Shown: positions 1-12,689, numbered from the stretch's first letter. The stretch: DNA of 64,000 nucleotides from Malaya genurostris (GCF_030247185.1 NC_080571.1:344689879-344753878), one strand, 5' to 3'. Notes: generated by a model not told the origin, from the sequence alone. Numbers and translations are program-made.

Positions 1-148
1 ACGCCAAACAAAAACTAATCGTACGATATGCGTCAAAATTTGACAGAATGTGTATAAAAGTGTTGCCAACGTTGAGAGAATAAAAATTTACCGATTGGAC
101 AAGCGCGGGAATTTTAAAATGAATACCGGTTCTTTTTTGATCATAAGG
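1..148 (-). mobile_element. Mariner right terminal repeat (partial, runs off window)
   Basis: Bases 1-148 match, with a few differences, the right terminal part of the mariner at 24740-25601. The match ends at the same point in both copies, ...TTGATCATAAGG followed by TA. Past that point the flanks differ: LINE reverse-transcriptase sequence here, Rap-GAP gene intron there. This is how a transposon edge next to its TA target dinucleotide looks. The rest of this copy lies outside the window. The strand is assigned from the terminal repeat of the other copy and is tentative. Seen: the shared block and the shared end point. Inferred: that the block is the element's terminus. Confidence 0.65.
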
Positions 149-150
149 TA

Positions 151-803
151 TTGTCTGAAATCGTTTTATTGCGCTTTAGTCTTTAGTTCAACCCTAGAAT
201 ATGTTGTCGTTATTTGGGCTTCATTTCATCAAACCGATAAGCTGCGTATAGAAGCTGTTCAGCGAAAATTCGTTCGTTTTGCTTTGCGTCGTCTGCCATG
301 GAGAGATGCAGCCAACCTTCCAAGCTACGAAAATCGTTGAGGTTCATCAACATTGATTTGTTATCAGTTCGTCGAGATACTTCTTCTCAAAGCCGTTTTA
401 TTGCGGATTTAATCGAATCTCAAGTTGATTGCGTGTATCTTCTTCGACAGTTAAACTTCAATATCCATCATCGTAACTTACGGTTCAACTCTTGCTTCAG
501 AAGTTTGTTCTAGAACTATGGATTTAATGAACCATTTTCTAGTATGTGTCGATCATTCAACGTTTGTTCAAATATATTCGATTTTCAATTGACCCGGAGC
601 ACTTTTAAAACTTATTTTCAAGATTTTTAATCAGTCAGTTAGACTAGTTTACGATAATGTGTAATATGTATCATTTGGATAAATGTAATCTGGTTGGTAC
701 AAAAGATGAGAAGGTTTTATGCCTGTTGGAGAAGGAAAAATAGAATCTCAGTTCCACTGGGCTTTTCCCTTGCTTCTAAATAAATAAACAAATAACAAAA
801 TAT
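151..803 (+). pseudogene. Jockey-like LINE ORF2 C-terminal fragment and 3' end
   Basis: Two overlapping frames encode the conserved tail of Jockey-clade reverse transcriptases. The first (about 151-340) reads STLEYVVVIWASF, IEAVQRKFVRFALRRLPW and then PSYENR. A frameshift near 300-340 moves the match to the second frame (to 513), with FINIDLLSVRRD and later RFIADLI. A 3' UTR follows, containing TTTTATGCCTGTTGGAGA and CCACTGGGCTTTTC, and ends in AAATAAATAAACAAATAAC near 803. The same 3' end lies inverted at 50147-50265. The copy is dead: no catalytic domain remains in the window, and a mariner lies directly on its 5' side. Confidence 0.75.
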
Positions 804-2872
804 CATTTAGAGAAGCAAGATTTCAGATTTTAATTGAAACATGGACCACCCTAGCGACCTTCCACGTCAAAAGCAACATTATTTGATTACAAACATATTG
901 TCGCTGCAGCACTAATCTGCAATTCGCTGGACAGTCCAGCGCAGCGACGTTGCCGAGCGACGTCAGTTGAACTGCCATTTCCTATACACCAACTGATAGA
1001 TCCTAGCTACCTTTGATTTTGCTAGCGTTATTAGGAATACAAATGAAATACGATCATAAAATCAATACGTCGTTATTCGGAATAAGGGTGATTGTCTTGC
1101 CTCCACTATCGAAGCACATAACGATGGAATATCACTTTCTGTATGCGCTTTAAATTGATAATGTATGTTTAGGAAACAATGGGTTTGACACTGAACGAAG
1201 TGAATTTTCGTACAATTATGAGTGATTAATATACAGCATGACAGTCTACATCAGTGTTGCATCCAGTATCCGTTAACAAAGAATATTCACTGACGGAGGC
1301 AAGCGTTCCAAAAAGAATCCTTTCTCTTGCATGCTCTCTCACTGAAAAGCTACACATACTGTCATTAATAATGTATGAGTTTCACTGAGAGATATATTCC
1401 GTCAGTTCAGTCTGATGCTCACTTGGTGACAAATCACTATGATGGAAATCTCAGAGTGACGGTCAATGTCTAAAATTTCCGTCGTGATCGTCAATTGCAA
1501 GAAAAATTCGTTAAAAACGACGTTTTCTCGATTTAACTTAGTTCATAGAAGGAAGATAAAAAATGCATTCGTAATCCAATGAATCAATCTCTATATGAAA
1601 ATTGAAGCAAACCGATTCTCGTACCAGCGATCATAATATCAAACTCTTAGATTTTAAACATTACCGAAGATTTAAAAACAAAACGAAATCAACACCAGGC
1701 TTGCATTTTTTTGTACGTTAGATGATGTCAGAGAATGATTATTAACATCAAAGTAGGCTTTATTACTACGATTGGTAACTGACTGTTGTACAGCTTTTGT
1801 AGAGTAAAAATCCCACCTCTCTTTACGAGATCGTGTTCCGATGACATTTTTAATCGTAGTAGGAAGTTCTAGATAAAAATAAATGAAAACAAAACACTTT
1901 TGTCTAGATAGAAATCGAATAGTGCACATTTGATGTATTTCTTTCAATGCAAATTGTGGTGATGTAACATAAATACATATTTAAGAATCCGCAACTTTCA
2001 GTTTAATAATTTTTCTCTGCATAGTTTTAGAGAAAAGAAAAGGAAGAACGCTTCATATGTATATACAAGAACTGTACGTTGTTTATTTCATGTCTTCAAA
2101 GTTCAACTAGAGTGGAAAATGTACATCTGGATACTACATGAAATTAAATTTATACTGCAGTGCGTTATGTAATAATTGTTTTGGATATGTTGTAGTCCAA
2201 ATTTTTCCAATCATAGAATGTGGGAAGAGTATTTTTAAACTACTGTTTAGTTAGTTTAGCGAGTAAAACGTCCTCTAAAACTTCTTCAGAGATGTCCTGT
2301 CTGAAAGTCTGATGAAATCGAATCTAAATTGAACTGGAATGTACGTTACACTGATATTTGACTTGCTGGAATAGCTAATTCCACCATTGCTACGGCAAGA
2401 AGTTGAGGATAGGAGTCTTTACGAGCAATCCAGTGATTCTGAACATTCCATTTTCAATTTATAGTTCAAAAAACTGTACAGAACTATAAACTGATCATAT
2501 AAAAACAAACAGAGAATAACCGATCTATTCTCTCATTCGAATCATTTCACTCTCAGCGTGTTGCCACTCTCGCGTCACTGATGTTCCTGTTGGCCGTACG
2601 CTACCCATTGCATCAATTCGATCATCTTTGAATGACGACCATTTTGGTTCGTGACAGAACTATCTCGTAGCTTTGACGTGTGAATGATTATCACGACTGA
2701 GTGCAACTCTGGTCTACACACCATTGGTGCACAGTGAACTTCGTTGAAGCAACATAATCAGGCGAGAGAGACGTCGCTTCCGATTTTTTTCTGCTTGCAC
2801 AATATTTTTGTCTCGCTGATTTCCGTTGCAATGACAGCAACAAATATTTCACTTGCTTCCAAACTTCTATTG

Positions 2873-2946
2873 TTGCCATGGTATTTTACCGACGCTTTCC
2901 AATGTTTATCGACGCTTATGAACGAAGGGTCAATAGAAGTACGATA
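2873..2946 (+). repeat. Short dispersed repeat, copy A
   Basis: The block begins GCCATGGTATTTTACCGACG, contains TTTATCGACGCTTA and GAAGGGTCAATA, and ends near GATATTA. It recurs at 4745-4819 in the same orientation with a few substitutions, and more weakly at 36010-36070. The sequence outside the block differs between copies. It is probably a fragment of an unidentified transposable element. Confidence 0.6.
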
Positions 2947-4744
2947 TTAGAGCAAATTCAGCAGATGCAAGATTCATATGGGTGGTCTATAATGTAAATG
3001 AAACTGAAACAAACGTATCCCCAGCAATCCGTTTTAGTTTTATTTATTCGACCAGTTCTACTGTCAAATTTAAAACTGATATACATTGCCGTTCTATTTT
3101 TTCTATATTTGAAACACAGATAAAACACTGCTGGGGCTGCCAGTATATTTTGTTATAATTTCTAGATTTAAATTTTAAAACTGACATAAATTATGCATCT
3201 AGAACTAGAACACTCCTGAATATGCCCTTACTAAGCTTATAGTGACTGATTCAAAAAGTTTCCGACGGGTAGTATTGGAAATTTTCAGATAAACTCATCT
3301 TTGGCGTGAATCTTAACTGTTACCTAGACTCGTTTCCTTTCGGAAAACCTATCATTATTCTAGCAATGTTAATAATAAATTTAATTTAAGGATCGTGTAA
3401 CTTTAATTCAATAATCACACTTCAATAGGCGTAGAAAATGACGTAGCGTAGCAACGACGGTGCCGAAATTGATGACGGATTGACAAGAATAATGAGAGCG
3501 GTAAAATACTAAATAAATTCAATTACGGCTGAGATTTTGTCCGATCATAAAACCCCAATCGGAAAGAGTGGAGGAGTGTTTCGTTGAAACACGACAATGA
3601 TGTCACGTTCCGTCCGCCGGAACATTGCAATGACGCTGAGGGACGCACGAACGACAGTTAATTAAACCATTCTGACGTGTTTTACGGCCAACGGGACGTG
3701 TCACAATCCGGCCGCGTTATTTGCAACGAGTTCGTAGCTCGTGCAAAAACCCGATGATTAAATTTCGGCAGATTAGCAACGCACACATCTGCGATGTCTC
3801 TAGGCGATGACAGAACTTTCACTGAACGTGCTAACGGATCCGAATGGTGTTCTGCGAATTTTAAATTTTTTCAACCGTCATCAGCGCAATGCTAAAAAAT
3901 TAAAAAAAAAACGTCGCATAGTCACCGCCTGCTTAGAGCACTTATCAAAATAGACTTGTTCCAACGGTTACCTGGAAATTCAATTAGGAGCCGTCGAGGG
4001 TAAACACAAAAAAAAGTATCAATCAAGTTCCAAACCCATTTTCTTCCCATTCCAATCGTGATGGACAAACAAAGGCAGTGAGCACTCAAAGCGCCGCTAG
4101 CCCTTTCGGGAAATCGTTGATATAATTTCCGGCTTCGTTTTTTTTTTTTTGGTTCCCAGTTGCTTCTGTATGTATGAAATATTTGCCCCAACTCCCTTTC
4201 CGATACACGGTCAATAGCAAACGGAAACATCGATTGTTGACTTGTTTCGGTTGCTTAGCTGTTCTGATCATTAATTTTCCCTCACACAGGTCATTGAAAT
4301 TTTACTTGAAGGGGGCGTATTTGCATGCACAAGGCTGAATTAACCAGTTCCAAGGGTTGCATTCTATGCGAGAAATATGGTGATTCTACTAATTTGCATG
4401 GAGAAAAATTCTTTCGAAAACTGATTATATGGCACCTTAGCGTTGCTCGAAATGATTTCAGAGTCGATTATCGAATAGATTTTTTTTATGGGCAGTTTTC
4501 TCAAGAACCAAAATGATCGTGTTCCTCTAAAACTAATAATATTAAATAAATCAATTAAAAATTATTGAAAAAATACCTAAAGACAAAAAAATAAATAATT
4601 ACTTCCCCGAACGTGGGAAAACAAGAACGATTCCAGCTTCAACATGATCAGTTGTCGTTTATTGCCAAGCAGTACTAGACCAAAACTTCAGCTTATCACA
4701 ACCCATAAAGACAACCGCTAGAGCCGGGTCTTTTCCACATCTTG

Positions 4745-4819
4745 GGCCATGGTATTTTAACGAAGTTTTCCAATATTTATCGACGCTTAAGAATGAAGGG
4801 TCAATAAAAGTATGATATT
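4745..4819 (+). repeat. Short dispersed repeat, copy B
   Basis: Same block as at 2873-2946, including the GCCATGGTATTTTA start, TTTATCGACGCTTA and GAAGGGTCAATA. No coding potential is visible. A weaker third copy is near 36010. Confidence 0.6.
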
Positions 4820-5117
4820 ACTGATTCACGGTTACTGATTCAAAAATTGTCGGGTGAAACGTGTCTGGTTAAGAAACAGTACGGATTTCGATTAACGAAC
4901 TGTCAAACATTCGGTATAAGTGAACGTTTGAGAGTGTTTTGAATGCCAGCAAAAATGTTCAGTAATATAGCTTATAATTATTTATTTAGGGGTTTTGGTA
5001 TCACATGGGTATCGGTTTTGTAAAAATGAATGCAGTGAACAATGTTTGATACCAAATTATCAGGTTACGATATTCAGTGCACATTTAGAGTTTAAAATTA
5101 TCACTGAGTCAAAACTA

Positions 5118-6414
5118 AAGCTTGCTTTAGATAGAATTGGAACAAAGACAATTTCCTGTATTTCAGTTATTTATTATTGAATTCAAGATCTTTTTTTATA
5201 CAAATGTAACGTTTTCTTCATACTTTTAGGAAAAAAATACGGATAAAATCATTCGTCACGGTTTCGAAGGAATTCTCGAATTTTTCTTGTAACACGGCTC
5301 ATTAGGCGGCGCACACATTCTTCGTCCATTGTTTTAGCTATCTTATTCCACCAGGTCGTCATCTTTGACAACCTTTCCCTTTGCCTTGAGTCTCCTCTTC
5401 ATGATTGCCCAGTATTTTTTTCAATAGGGCGGAACTGGGGGCAGATGGATGGGTTAAGGTTTTTCGGAACAAACTGGACCCCTTTTTCTGCATACTATTC
5501 TTGAACGATTTTGCTGTAATGACAGTTTGCCAAATCTGGCCAAAACATTACGGGATGGTCGTGGGACCGAATGAACGGCAAAATTCGTTTCTGTAGACGT
5601 TCTTTTTGGTATAGTTCCGATATCATTGTCTTATTTGTAACGAAAACTTTCGTTTTTTTTGCCACAGCTGCAAATGCCCTGCTAAATCATAAATTTTCTT
5701 GTAAATTCGTCGGCAAAAACAAATTTAAATTTGGCTGGAACATCCCCCCGAGCCGTTGCCAAGTAAAATTTTTGACCTGGGATTTGCCCGAAGTCAGCCT
5801 TGACATAGGTTTCATCGTCCATCAGAAGACACTCGTCGAACTTGGTCAGCACCTGGTCATATAGTTTCCGAGCACGAATTTTGACCACACTATTCTGTTT
5901 TATGGTCCGATTTGGCGGTTTGCTAGCTCGATACGACTTGATTCCTTCCCGGAGTCGAGTTCTCCTCACGGTACTATGGGCAGCACCGAATTTTCTGGCC
6001 AAATCACTGGCCGACAGATTAGGATTCCTCTTATTCGTCTTCAAAGTCTTACCACGCAGTTTCCGGTCGACAGTTCCACTCCGACGATTGGCTTGAGGCT
6101 TCCGAATCGTCGTCAATGTTTCCTTATACCGTTTGATAACGCGCCATACGGTATTTCTGGGCAATTTCAGCTGTTTAGCTAGCCTAGATGCAGACCACAA
6201 TGGATTTTCCAAATAACTGTGCACAATTTTTTCCCTTCTTTCGGCTTTCATGTTGATTGTTTTACAAAGTACAGTCGATTTGCGGAATGTCAAAAATCAT
6301 ACGTGAAGCTGACAAAATTCCCGACACGTGGGCGCCAAGAACTTCCAAATCCGTCCACCAGGAGCGCCACAATATAAGCAAAAGTTTGTTCCAATTCTAA
6401 ATGAAGCAAGCTTT
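5118..6414 (-). mobile_element. D37E Tc1/mariner transposon with TIRs and TA duplication
   Basis: The element is about 1.3 kb. Its ends are inverted repeats of about 28 bp: left AAGCTTGCTTTAGATAG, then AATTGGAACAAA; right end in reverse complement AAGCTTGCTTCATTTAG, then AATTGGAACAAA. Both are flanked by TA (5116-5117 and 6415-6416), the expected target duplication of the superfamily. It carries one decayed transposase gene on the minus strand. The size and D37E signature fit the ITmD37E elements described from mosquitoes (family knowledge); the family call is inference. Confidence 0.85.
5255..6293 (-). pseudogene. D37E Tc1/mariner transposase, decayed
   Basis: This encoded the DDE/D transposase that cuts and pastes the surrounding element. 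The open part (6293 to 5682) has an N-terminal paired-type helix-turn-helix region (SASRLAKQLKLPRNTVWRVI, then a second motif SASDLARKFGAAHSTVRR) and the first catalytic aspartate in LLMDDETYVKADF. The likely start is the methionine of MKAERREKIV at 6251; the 14 codons before it do not look conserved. A TAG stop then ends the frame near 5682. The rest is readable only with frameshifts: the second aspartate in FWPDLANCHYS, a further TAG, and the glutamate in FRPIEK 37 residues later. Runs of A carry at least two of the frameshifts. It cannot encode an active enzyme. Confidence 0.85.
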
Positions 6415-6966
6415 ACTTAATTTTCTAATAAAGACTAAGACTTAATTTTCTAATAAAGAATGATCCTTGCGTAAAAACGTATGAACGGTTGATAGGGATC
6501 ATAATCACCTATAACGGGACAACATCAAGAATTGTATTTTTATTGCAAATCAACTTACGAACTAACATTATACCGGTTATAAATTGAATTAGCATCGTTG
6601 CGAAATCTTTTGTATTCCATTTAGTACTTCCAAATCGTCAAAATACAACGAAATCGGTTATATGAAATTCGTTGATTTTCCATGAAAAGCGTGGAAAGTT
6701 TCCATGAAAAGCGTGGAATCGTCAAATCTCGAAATAAAGTCCTTCGGATGAAATTCTAAATAGGCGCAGTAGAATACTGCAGATTTTTTGTCTGACGTTG
6801 GGTGAGATACGTGGCATGTGTACACTTCCGGCATCTCGCATAGAGTTTAAGCTTCACCAGTTTGCATGCGAAGCTAAAAAGTTGTTTGCCTTAATTGAAT
6901 TGATCATGTTGCGATTGCAGGCTGACTTTCTTGAGTTTGTCGAGTACGCTGTGTCGCATTCGACCT
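6415..6966. other. Non-coding sequence between two transposons
   Basis: No gene or repeat is recognised. There is a short tandem echo near 6675-6715, where a block containing CCATGAAAAGCGTGGAA occurs twice. The segment 6800-6980 is the left part of the pre-insertion site of the following LINE; it joins to sequence starting at 13069 if the LINE is removed. Confidence 0.5.
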
Positions 6967-6979
6967 CACCAAGCATCAT
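6967..6979. repeat. Target-site duplication, left copy
   Basis: CACCAAGCATCAT lies directly beside the T run that marks the LINE 3' end. It is identical to 13056-13068. Confidence 0.85.
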
Positions 6980-7369
6980 TTTTTTTTTCATAAATACGTT
7001 TATTTCTTAAGGCAGTTTACATAAGTTTTTCTTCGCCGTAGCATCACTTTTACATAATATTCTTATCCTAATTTAATTCTAACATAGTCACAACGTTTTG
7101 CATTTATTAAAACATATTCTCTTATTACTTAAATATCATCTTAGGTAACTCGTCATTAATTATGAAATCTACTCGGAAATATTATTTGAACCAAACGATT
7201 AACTTCTATAAATTATAAAATAAGCTGTTATTTTCAGACATTTTGTTAATAATTTCATAAACTGTTTCGAGTTTGTTTGTATCATTACATTATTTTTATT
7301 CTAATTTAGCTATTGGTTGAACTCATGGACGCAGCTGGGATCAGAACTAAGTCTTGAAAGGGGCCTTTA

Positions 7370-10300
7370 TTAAATTGAAACTCCAGTTTTCTTTATGAAA
7401 TGATAAATAAGTTTCATGTATGAAAGGTCACGACAAGCAAGAATGTCTCGAACTGGGATATTGGATAGTCTACCTTGGGTACGCAAAGAATTTATTAGTT
7501 GAGATCTGACATCACGATACTCCACACATGTCCAAACGACATGATCAATATCTCGATAACCTTCTCCGCAAGCACAATGATTAGTCTCGGAGAGCCCAAT
7601 TCGAAGGAGATGTGCATCTAACGTGTAGTGATTGGACATGAGTCTGGACATCACACGAATGAAATCTCTACTCACATCCAGTCCCCTGAACCATGCCTTT
7701 GTCGATATTTTCGGAATAATTGAGTGCATCCACCGACCCAGATCATCTTTATCCCAAGAAGCTTGCCAGCTGGCAAGTGTTCTTTGGCGAGACGAGCTAT
7801 AGAATTCGTTGAAAGCAATTGGTCTCTCATAAATTTCACCCTCAATAGCACCACATTTGGCTAAAATATCGGCTCTTTCATTGCCAGGAATGGAGCAATG
7901 AGCCGGGACCCAGACTATAGTGATTAGATAATTATTGTTCAATATGTCGTTCAGGCACTGTTTTATTTTGCCCAGGAAAAACGGTTCAGTCTTGCCAGTC
8001 ATGTTTGAGCGAATGGCTTCAATTGCACTCAGACTATCTGTGAAAAGAAAATAATGGTTTGGAGATAATGTGACGATTACACTCAAACTATAATGAACTG
8101 CTGCTAGCTCTGCTATATAAACAGATGCAGGTTCTTGAAGCCTAAATGAGGCCGAAACATTATTGTTGAACATACCAAACCCTGTCGCTTCTTCAATTCG
8201 CGATCCGTCCGTGTAAAACATTTTCTCAGAGTCAATATGCCTGAACTTACTTGAAAATATTTTTGGGATTTCCGTCGAACGTAGATGATCCGGGATTCCA
8301 CGCACTTCGCGCTGCATGGATGTATCGAAAAATAAAGTTGAGTCAGGGACATTTAGGAGGCTGACACGGATAGGAATATATCTTGAAGGGTTGATTTCCT
8401 GTGACATATGGTTAAAATATACTGTCATGAATTTTGTTTGAGATCGAAGCTCGACTAGTCGTTCGAAATTATTAATTACCATGGGATTCAGCACCTCACA
8501 TCTTATTAGCAAGCGTGATGAAAGCTCCCAAAATCGATCTTTTAATGGAAGAACTCCCGCCAGAACTTCAAGACTCATTGTATGTGTCGAATGCATGCAC
8601 CCTAAAGCAATTCGCAAACAACGATATTGAATTCGCTCTAATTTGATAATATGAGAGTTTGCAGCGGAACGAAAGCAAACGCATCCATATTCCATCACTG
8701 AAAGTATCGTTGTCTGATACAATTTTATTAGATCTTCCGGATGAGCACCCCACCAAGATCCTGTTATTGTTCGAAGAAAATTTACTCTTTGTTGGCATTT
8801 TGTTATCAGAAACCTAATGTGTCCTCCCCACGTGCATTTGGAATCGAACCACACCCCGAGGTATTTAAAAGTTAAAACCTGTTGGATCATTCTTCCCATC
8901 ATATGGAGCTGAAGCTGCGCGGGATCATGCTTTCTTGAAAAGACGACTAACTCTGTTTTCTCCGCAGAGAATTCGATACCAAGATGAACAGCCCAATCGG
9001 ACAAGTTATCTAAGGTATCTTGCAATGGTTTATGCAGATCAATAGCTTTGGGTCCAGTAACTGAAACCACGCCATCATCTGCCAATTGTCTTAGTGTACA
9101 TGGGGTTACAAGACAGCTGTCAATGTCATTTACGTAAAAATTATAGAGGAGCGGACTGAGGCATGAGCCTTGCGGGAGACCCATGTAACTATTTCTGAGT
9201 GTTGCCAAATCGCCATGTGAAAAATGCATGTGTTTCTCTGACAAAAGGTTGTGCAAATAATTATTTATAACCGCTGGGAGTCCATTTTGGTGAAGCTTGT
9301 CTGAAAGAACATCAATGGAAACTGAATCAAATGCTCCTTTAATGTCTAAAAATACAGATGCCATTTGTTGCTTTTGAGCGAAGGCAATTTGGATGTCAGA
9401 CGAAAGTAATGCAAGGCAATCATTCGTCCCTTTATTTCTACGGAAGCCAAACTGAGTATCTGACAACAAACCGTTCGTCTCGACCCAAGTGTCGAGACGT
9501 CGTAGAATAATTTTTTCGAACAATTTTCTGATGCAGGACAACATCGCAATGGATCTATATGAGTTGTGATTGGAAGCTGGTTTCCCCGGTTTTTGAATGG
9601 CGATAACTTTCACTTGTCTCCAGTCAGGTGGAACAATATTTTGCTCAAGAAACTTGTTGAACAATTCCAACAAACGTCTTTTTGCGAGGTTGGGCAGATT
9701 CTTCACCAAGTTGAATTTAATTCTGTCCAACCCTGGAGCGTTATTGTTACAAGACAAGAGTGCTATAGAAAATTCCATCATTGAAAATGGGTTATTAATA
9801 AAACCATTGTTTGGAGGAGATTCCCGTATAATGCTCTGCGTAGGAACAGAATCTGGGCAAACTTTCCTAGCAAAGTCAAATATCCATCGGTTCGAGTATT
9901 CATCACTCTCATTGCCCACGTTACGATTCCTCATTCGTCTGGCCGTGTTCCAAAGAGTGCTCATTGAGGTATCTCTTGACAAACCTTCGACAAAATGTCT
10001 CCAATAGCTACATTTTTTGGCTCGAAGTATGCTCTTGTACTTGGTTTCTAAAACCATAAGTTTTTCAAAATTCTGAGGAGTTCCTCCTCCCCGTTTTAGA
10101 AACGTCTTGCAAGCATTTTGTTTTGCGAGTTTAGCCTCTGAGCACTCTTTGTCCCACCAGGGGTTGGGAGGCCTTCTGTTAGTCGTTGGCCCAGGAAAGC
10201 GTTTAGTTTGGGATTGTTCTGCTGCCTCCAGAATCGAACAAATGAGGAAGTCATATTCTTCAAGTGGAGGGAGCTCTTCCATTGAATTCAAAATACTAGA

Positions 10301-11062
10301 GATACTACTTTGGTATTTAATCCAGTCGATATTTTTTGTCAAATCATATGGAATACTAGCGGAAGTAGCAATGCAATTGCTACTGCTAATTGAGATGATG
10401 ATTGGTAAATGATCGCTACCGTGTAAATCAGGCAGTATTTTCCAGGTGCAATCTAGTCGAATTGATGTTGAGCAAAGAGATAGATCTAATGCACTTGGGC
10501 GTGCCGGAGGTCTTGGGATCCGTGTAATGCTACCCATATTTAATACCGTCATGCTAAAATTGTCACAAATGTTTTGTATTAAAGATGATCTGCTATCATT
10601 GTAAACGGAACCCCACATAATACCGTGCGAATTTAAATCCCCCAGAATCAATCGTGGTGCAGGAAGGGCTTCAACCATTTCATTAAGCTGTTGCTGTCCA
10701 ACTTGTGCTTTTGGAGGAATATAAACCGAAGCTATGCAAATATCTTTGCCTTTAATGTTTATTTGGCAAGCAACAACTTCTATACTAGAAGTTAAAGGGA
10801 TGTTTAATCTATAAAAGGAATAGCATTTCTTAATTCCCAAAAGCACTCCACCATACGGAGAGTCTCTATCGAGACGTATAATGTTAAAATCATTAAAATT
10901 TAAAGCTATGTTTGAAGTAAGCCATGTTTCGCATAAAGCAAATACATCACATTTTTGACTATGCTATAATATTTTAAATGAATCAAGTTTTGGCATGATG
11001 CTTCGACAATTCCACTGCAGGACAGTGATTGTATCATTTGCGACGGGTGATAAATTATCCAT
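7370..11062 (-). pseudogene. I-clade LINE ORF2 polyprotein with one internal stop
   Basis: The protein of about 1,230 codons would nick target DNA, reverse-transcribe the element RNA and remove RNA from the hybrid. The start is the ATG at 11062 (MDNLSPVANDTITVLQWNCR), the usual beginning of an apurinic endonuclease domain. Codon 33 is TAG at 10964-10966, after which the same frame stays open to 7370. Endonuclease motifs are CETWL, LILGDLNSHG (Asp about 142) and GSDHLP. Reverse transcriptase (about 420-720) has AFDSVS, GLPQGSCLSPLLYNFYVND and the catalytic LADD near 660-663. RNase H (about 945-1065) has FYTDGS, AELAAVHY, FTDSLSAI and PGNERAD. The C-terminus has a Cys/His cluster, CACGEG and then HVVWTC. 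The stop would need read-through or correction for activity. Confidence 0.9.
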
Positions 11063-11212
11063 CAAAAGATACAAAACCTGAGACAATTGGCCATTGAGCT
11101 GATAACTGCTTCAAAAAGGTTCTAGCTATTGGAAGGAATGCCATTATGAGGGTCTTTAAGGGTTCAGATATATTGAATGCTGAGAAAATCCATTCAACAA
11201 TTTCCGAAAACT

Positions 11213-12328
11213 TCAGTAATCCTGTTGGTGGCTGTGAAATGGAGCCCACTGGATTATTATCTTTTTCTGTACTAGATCCTGGATTGGTTTGTGAGGCACA
11301 GTCTTTGGTTTTGACTTTTTTTGTTTAACACGGGGATCTTTTTTTGAAGATGAAATTTTAGGTGTCTTTTTTGGTAATTTGGAGGAAGACTTCTTTCTCT
11401 TAACTGACCCTTGGGTAGTGATAAACGAATTACCTTCACTATTTTCGTCAGAGTCAGAGTCCTCTGGTTCCTCTAGATTTGAAAACCCGTTTTCGGTTTC
11501 CAAAGGGGGGACATCAATGACCGTTTTAAGCATTTCTGCATATGTGCGCTTAGACCGTGCGTTTAAAGAAAGCTTAATTTTGTCTTTGTGCACTTTAAAT
11601 GCAGTGCATACTGAAATATCATCATGAGGACTATTCCCACAATAAATACATTTTTCAATTTCCTTGTTGCAATCATTATCTTTATGAGGCCCTTCACACT
11701 TAATACATTTTGGTTTATTGCTACAGTAAGTAGCTGTGTGTCCGAATTTTTTGCAGTTCGTACAATTCATTACATTTGGAACAAAAAGCCGAACAGGGAG
11801 GCGAATTTTATCGACATAGACATGGGACGGCAACGCAGACCCGGCAAATGTCACTCGAAACGAGTCTGATGGGCGATAAACTTTTTTTTCCTCTTCATGA
11901 ACTACTGAGTACAGTTGTTTGCACTCCAGTATTTTCACACCCTCAAGCATAGAGTTCTTGAAACGACCAACACCATGCTTGAGTAAATCATCTACCGAAA
12001 GACTCGCTTCGGTAACAACACCGTCAATTTCGACATCTTTGGAGGGTATGTAAACTTTATACTCTTTATTGAAATGTTCCGAAGAGACAATATCATTCGC
12101 GTGTTTCAAATTATTTACCACAACACAAATTTTATCGTTATTTACTTTTATGATCTCTTTGATTGAAGAGTATCGTGATGTCAAACCTTTATTAATTTGA
12201 AAAATGTTTAATGGCTTTGATATACGTCTAAAAAAGACTATCCAAGGCCCAGAAGAGCTCTCCTGATATTTTTTCGTTCGTGGGGGTATCGGATTCATGC
12301 TAGGATTTACGTCCATGGATTCATCCAT
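11213..12328 (-). CDS. I-clade LINE ORF1, gag-like RNA-binding protein
   Basis: The 371-residue frame is intact and starts at an ATG. Its role in the family is to coat the element RNA and form the particle that carries ORF2 protein to chromosomes. Residues 189-241 hold three Cys/His zinc knuckles: C189-X2-C192-X4-H197-X4-C202, then C208/C211/H215/C220, then C227/C230/H235/C241. The region before them (about 25-180) is a mixed domain typical of LINE ORF1. The C-terminus (about 285-370) is acidic and then very lysine- and serine-rich, suiting nucleic-acid binding. It lies about 150 bp upstream of ORF2. No lesion is visible, unlike ORF2. Confidence 0.88.
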   Translation of the reverse strand: MDESMDVNPSMNPIPPRTKKYQESSSGPWIVFFRRISKPLNIFQINKGLTSRYSSIKEIIKVNNDKICVVVNNLKHANDIVSSEHFNKEYKVYIPSKDVEIDGVVTEASLSVDDLLKHGVGRFKNSMLEGVKILECKQLYSVVHEEEKKVYRPSDSFRVTFAGSALPSHVYVDKIRLPVRLFVPNVMNCTNCKKFGHTATYCSNKPKCIKCEGPHKDNDCNKEIEKCIYCGNSPHDDISVCTAFKVHKDKIKLSLNARSKRTYAEMLKTVIDVPPLETENGFSNLEEPEDSDSDENSEGNSFITTQGSVKRKKSSSKLPKKTPKISSSKKDPRVKQKKSKPKTVPHKPIQDLVQKKIIIQWAPFHSHQQDY

Positions 12329-12689
12329 TACATTAAAATTTTTAACTAAACTTTAAAATAAAATTTGAAACCAACACTACACAGTACTCAATCAAAAGGA
12401 AAAGAAAAAACTTCTACCTTGAAATTGTTGTCTATCTCCGTTGCACTGCCGTGTAGATCCTCGTTGCTCTAGATGTTCTTGTTGGATGTATCTGGACGTT
12501 GATACAATGCTGAAGCTCACTGTAGCGATAGAATATGATGTGATGCTACTGCTACCTGACATCCAGCACCACTCGAATTCCGATTTGCTTTCGTCTTCGC
12601 CAGCTGTAACCAGCGCAGGTCACCGGTGTATACCTGCGTGTTGTATGGCAGTGGAAAGACCGAGTTGTCTTGTCTCCTTCTTCCTAGTG

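Larger units (their letters stand above)
804..5117. other. Non-coding stretch without recognised genes
   Basis: There is no ORF with family resemblance here; the frames are short and AT-rich. A short block is shared by 2873-2946 and 4745-4819 (listed separately). The segment 3540-3860 is less AT-rich and has no repeat match elsewhere in the window, so it could be host non-coding or regulatory sequence, but nothing in it can be named. Confidence 0.5.
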
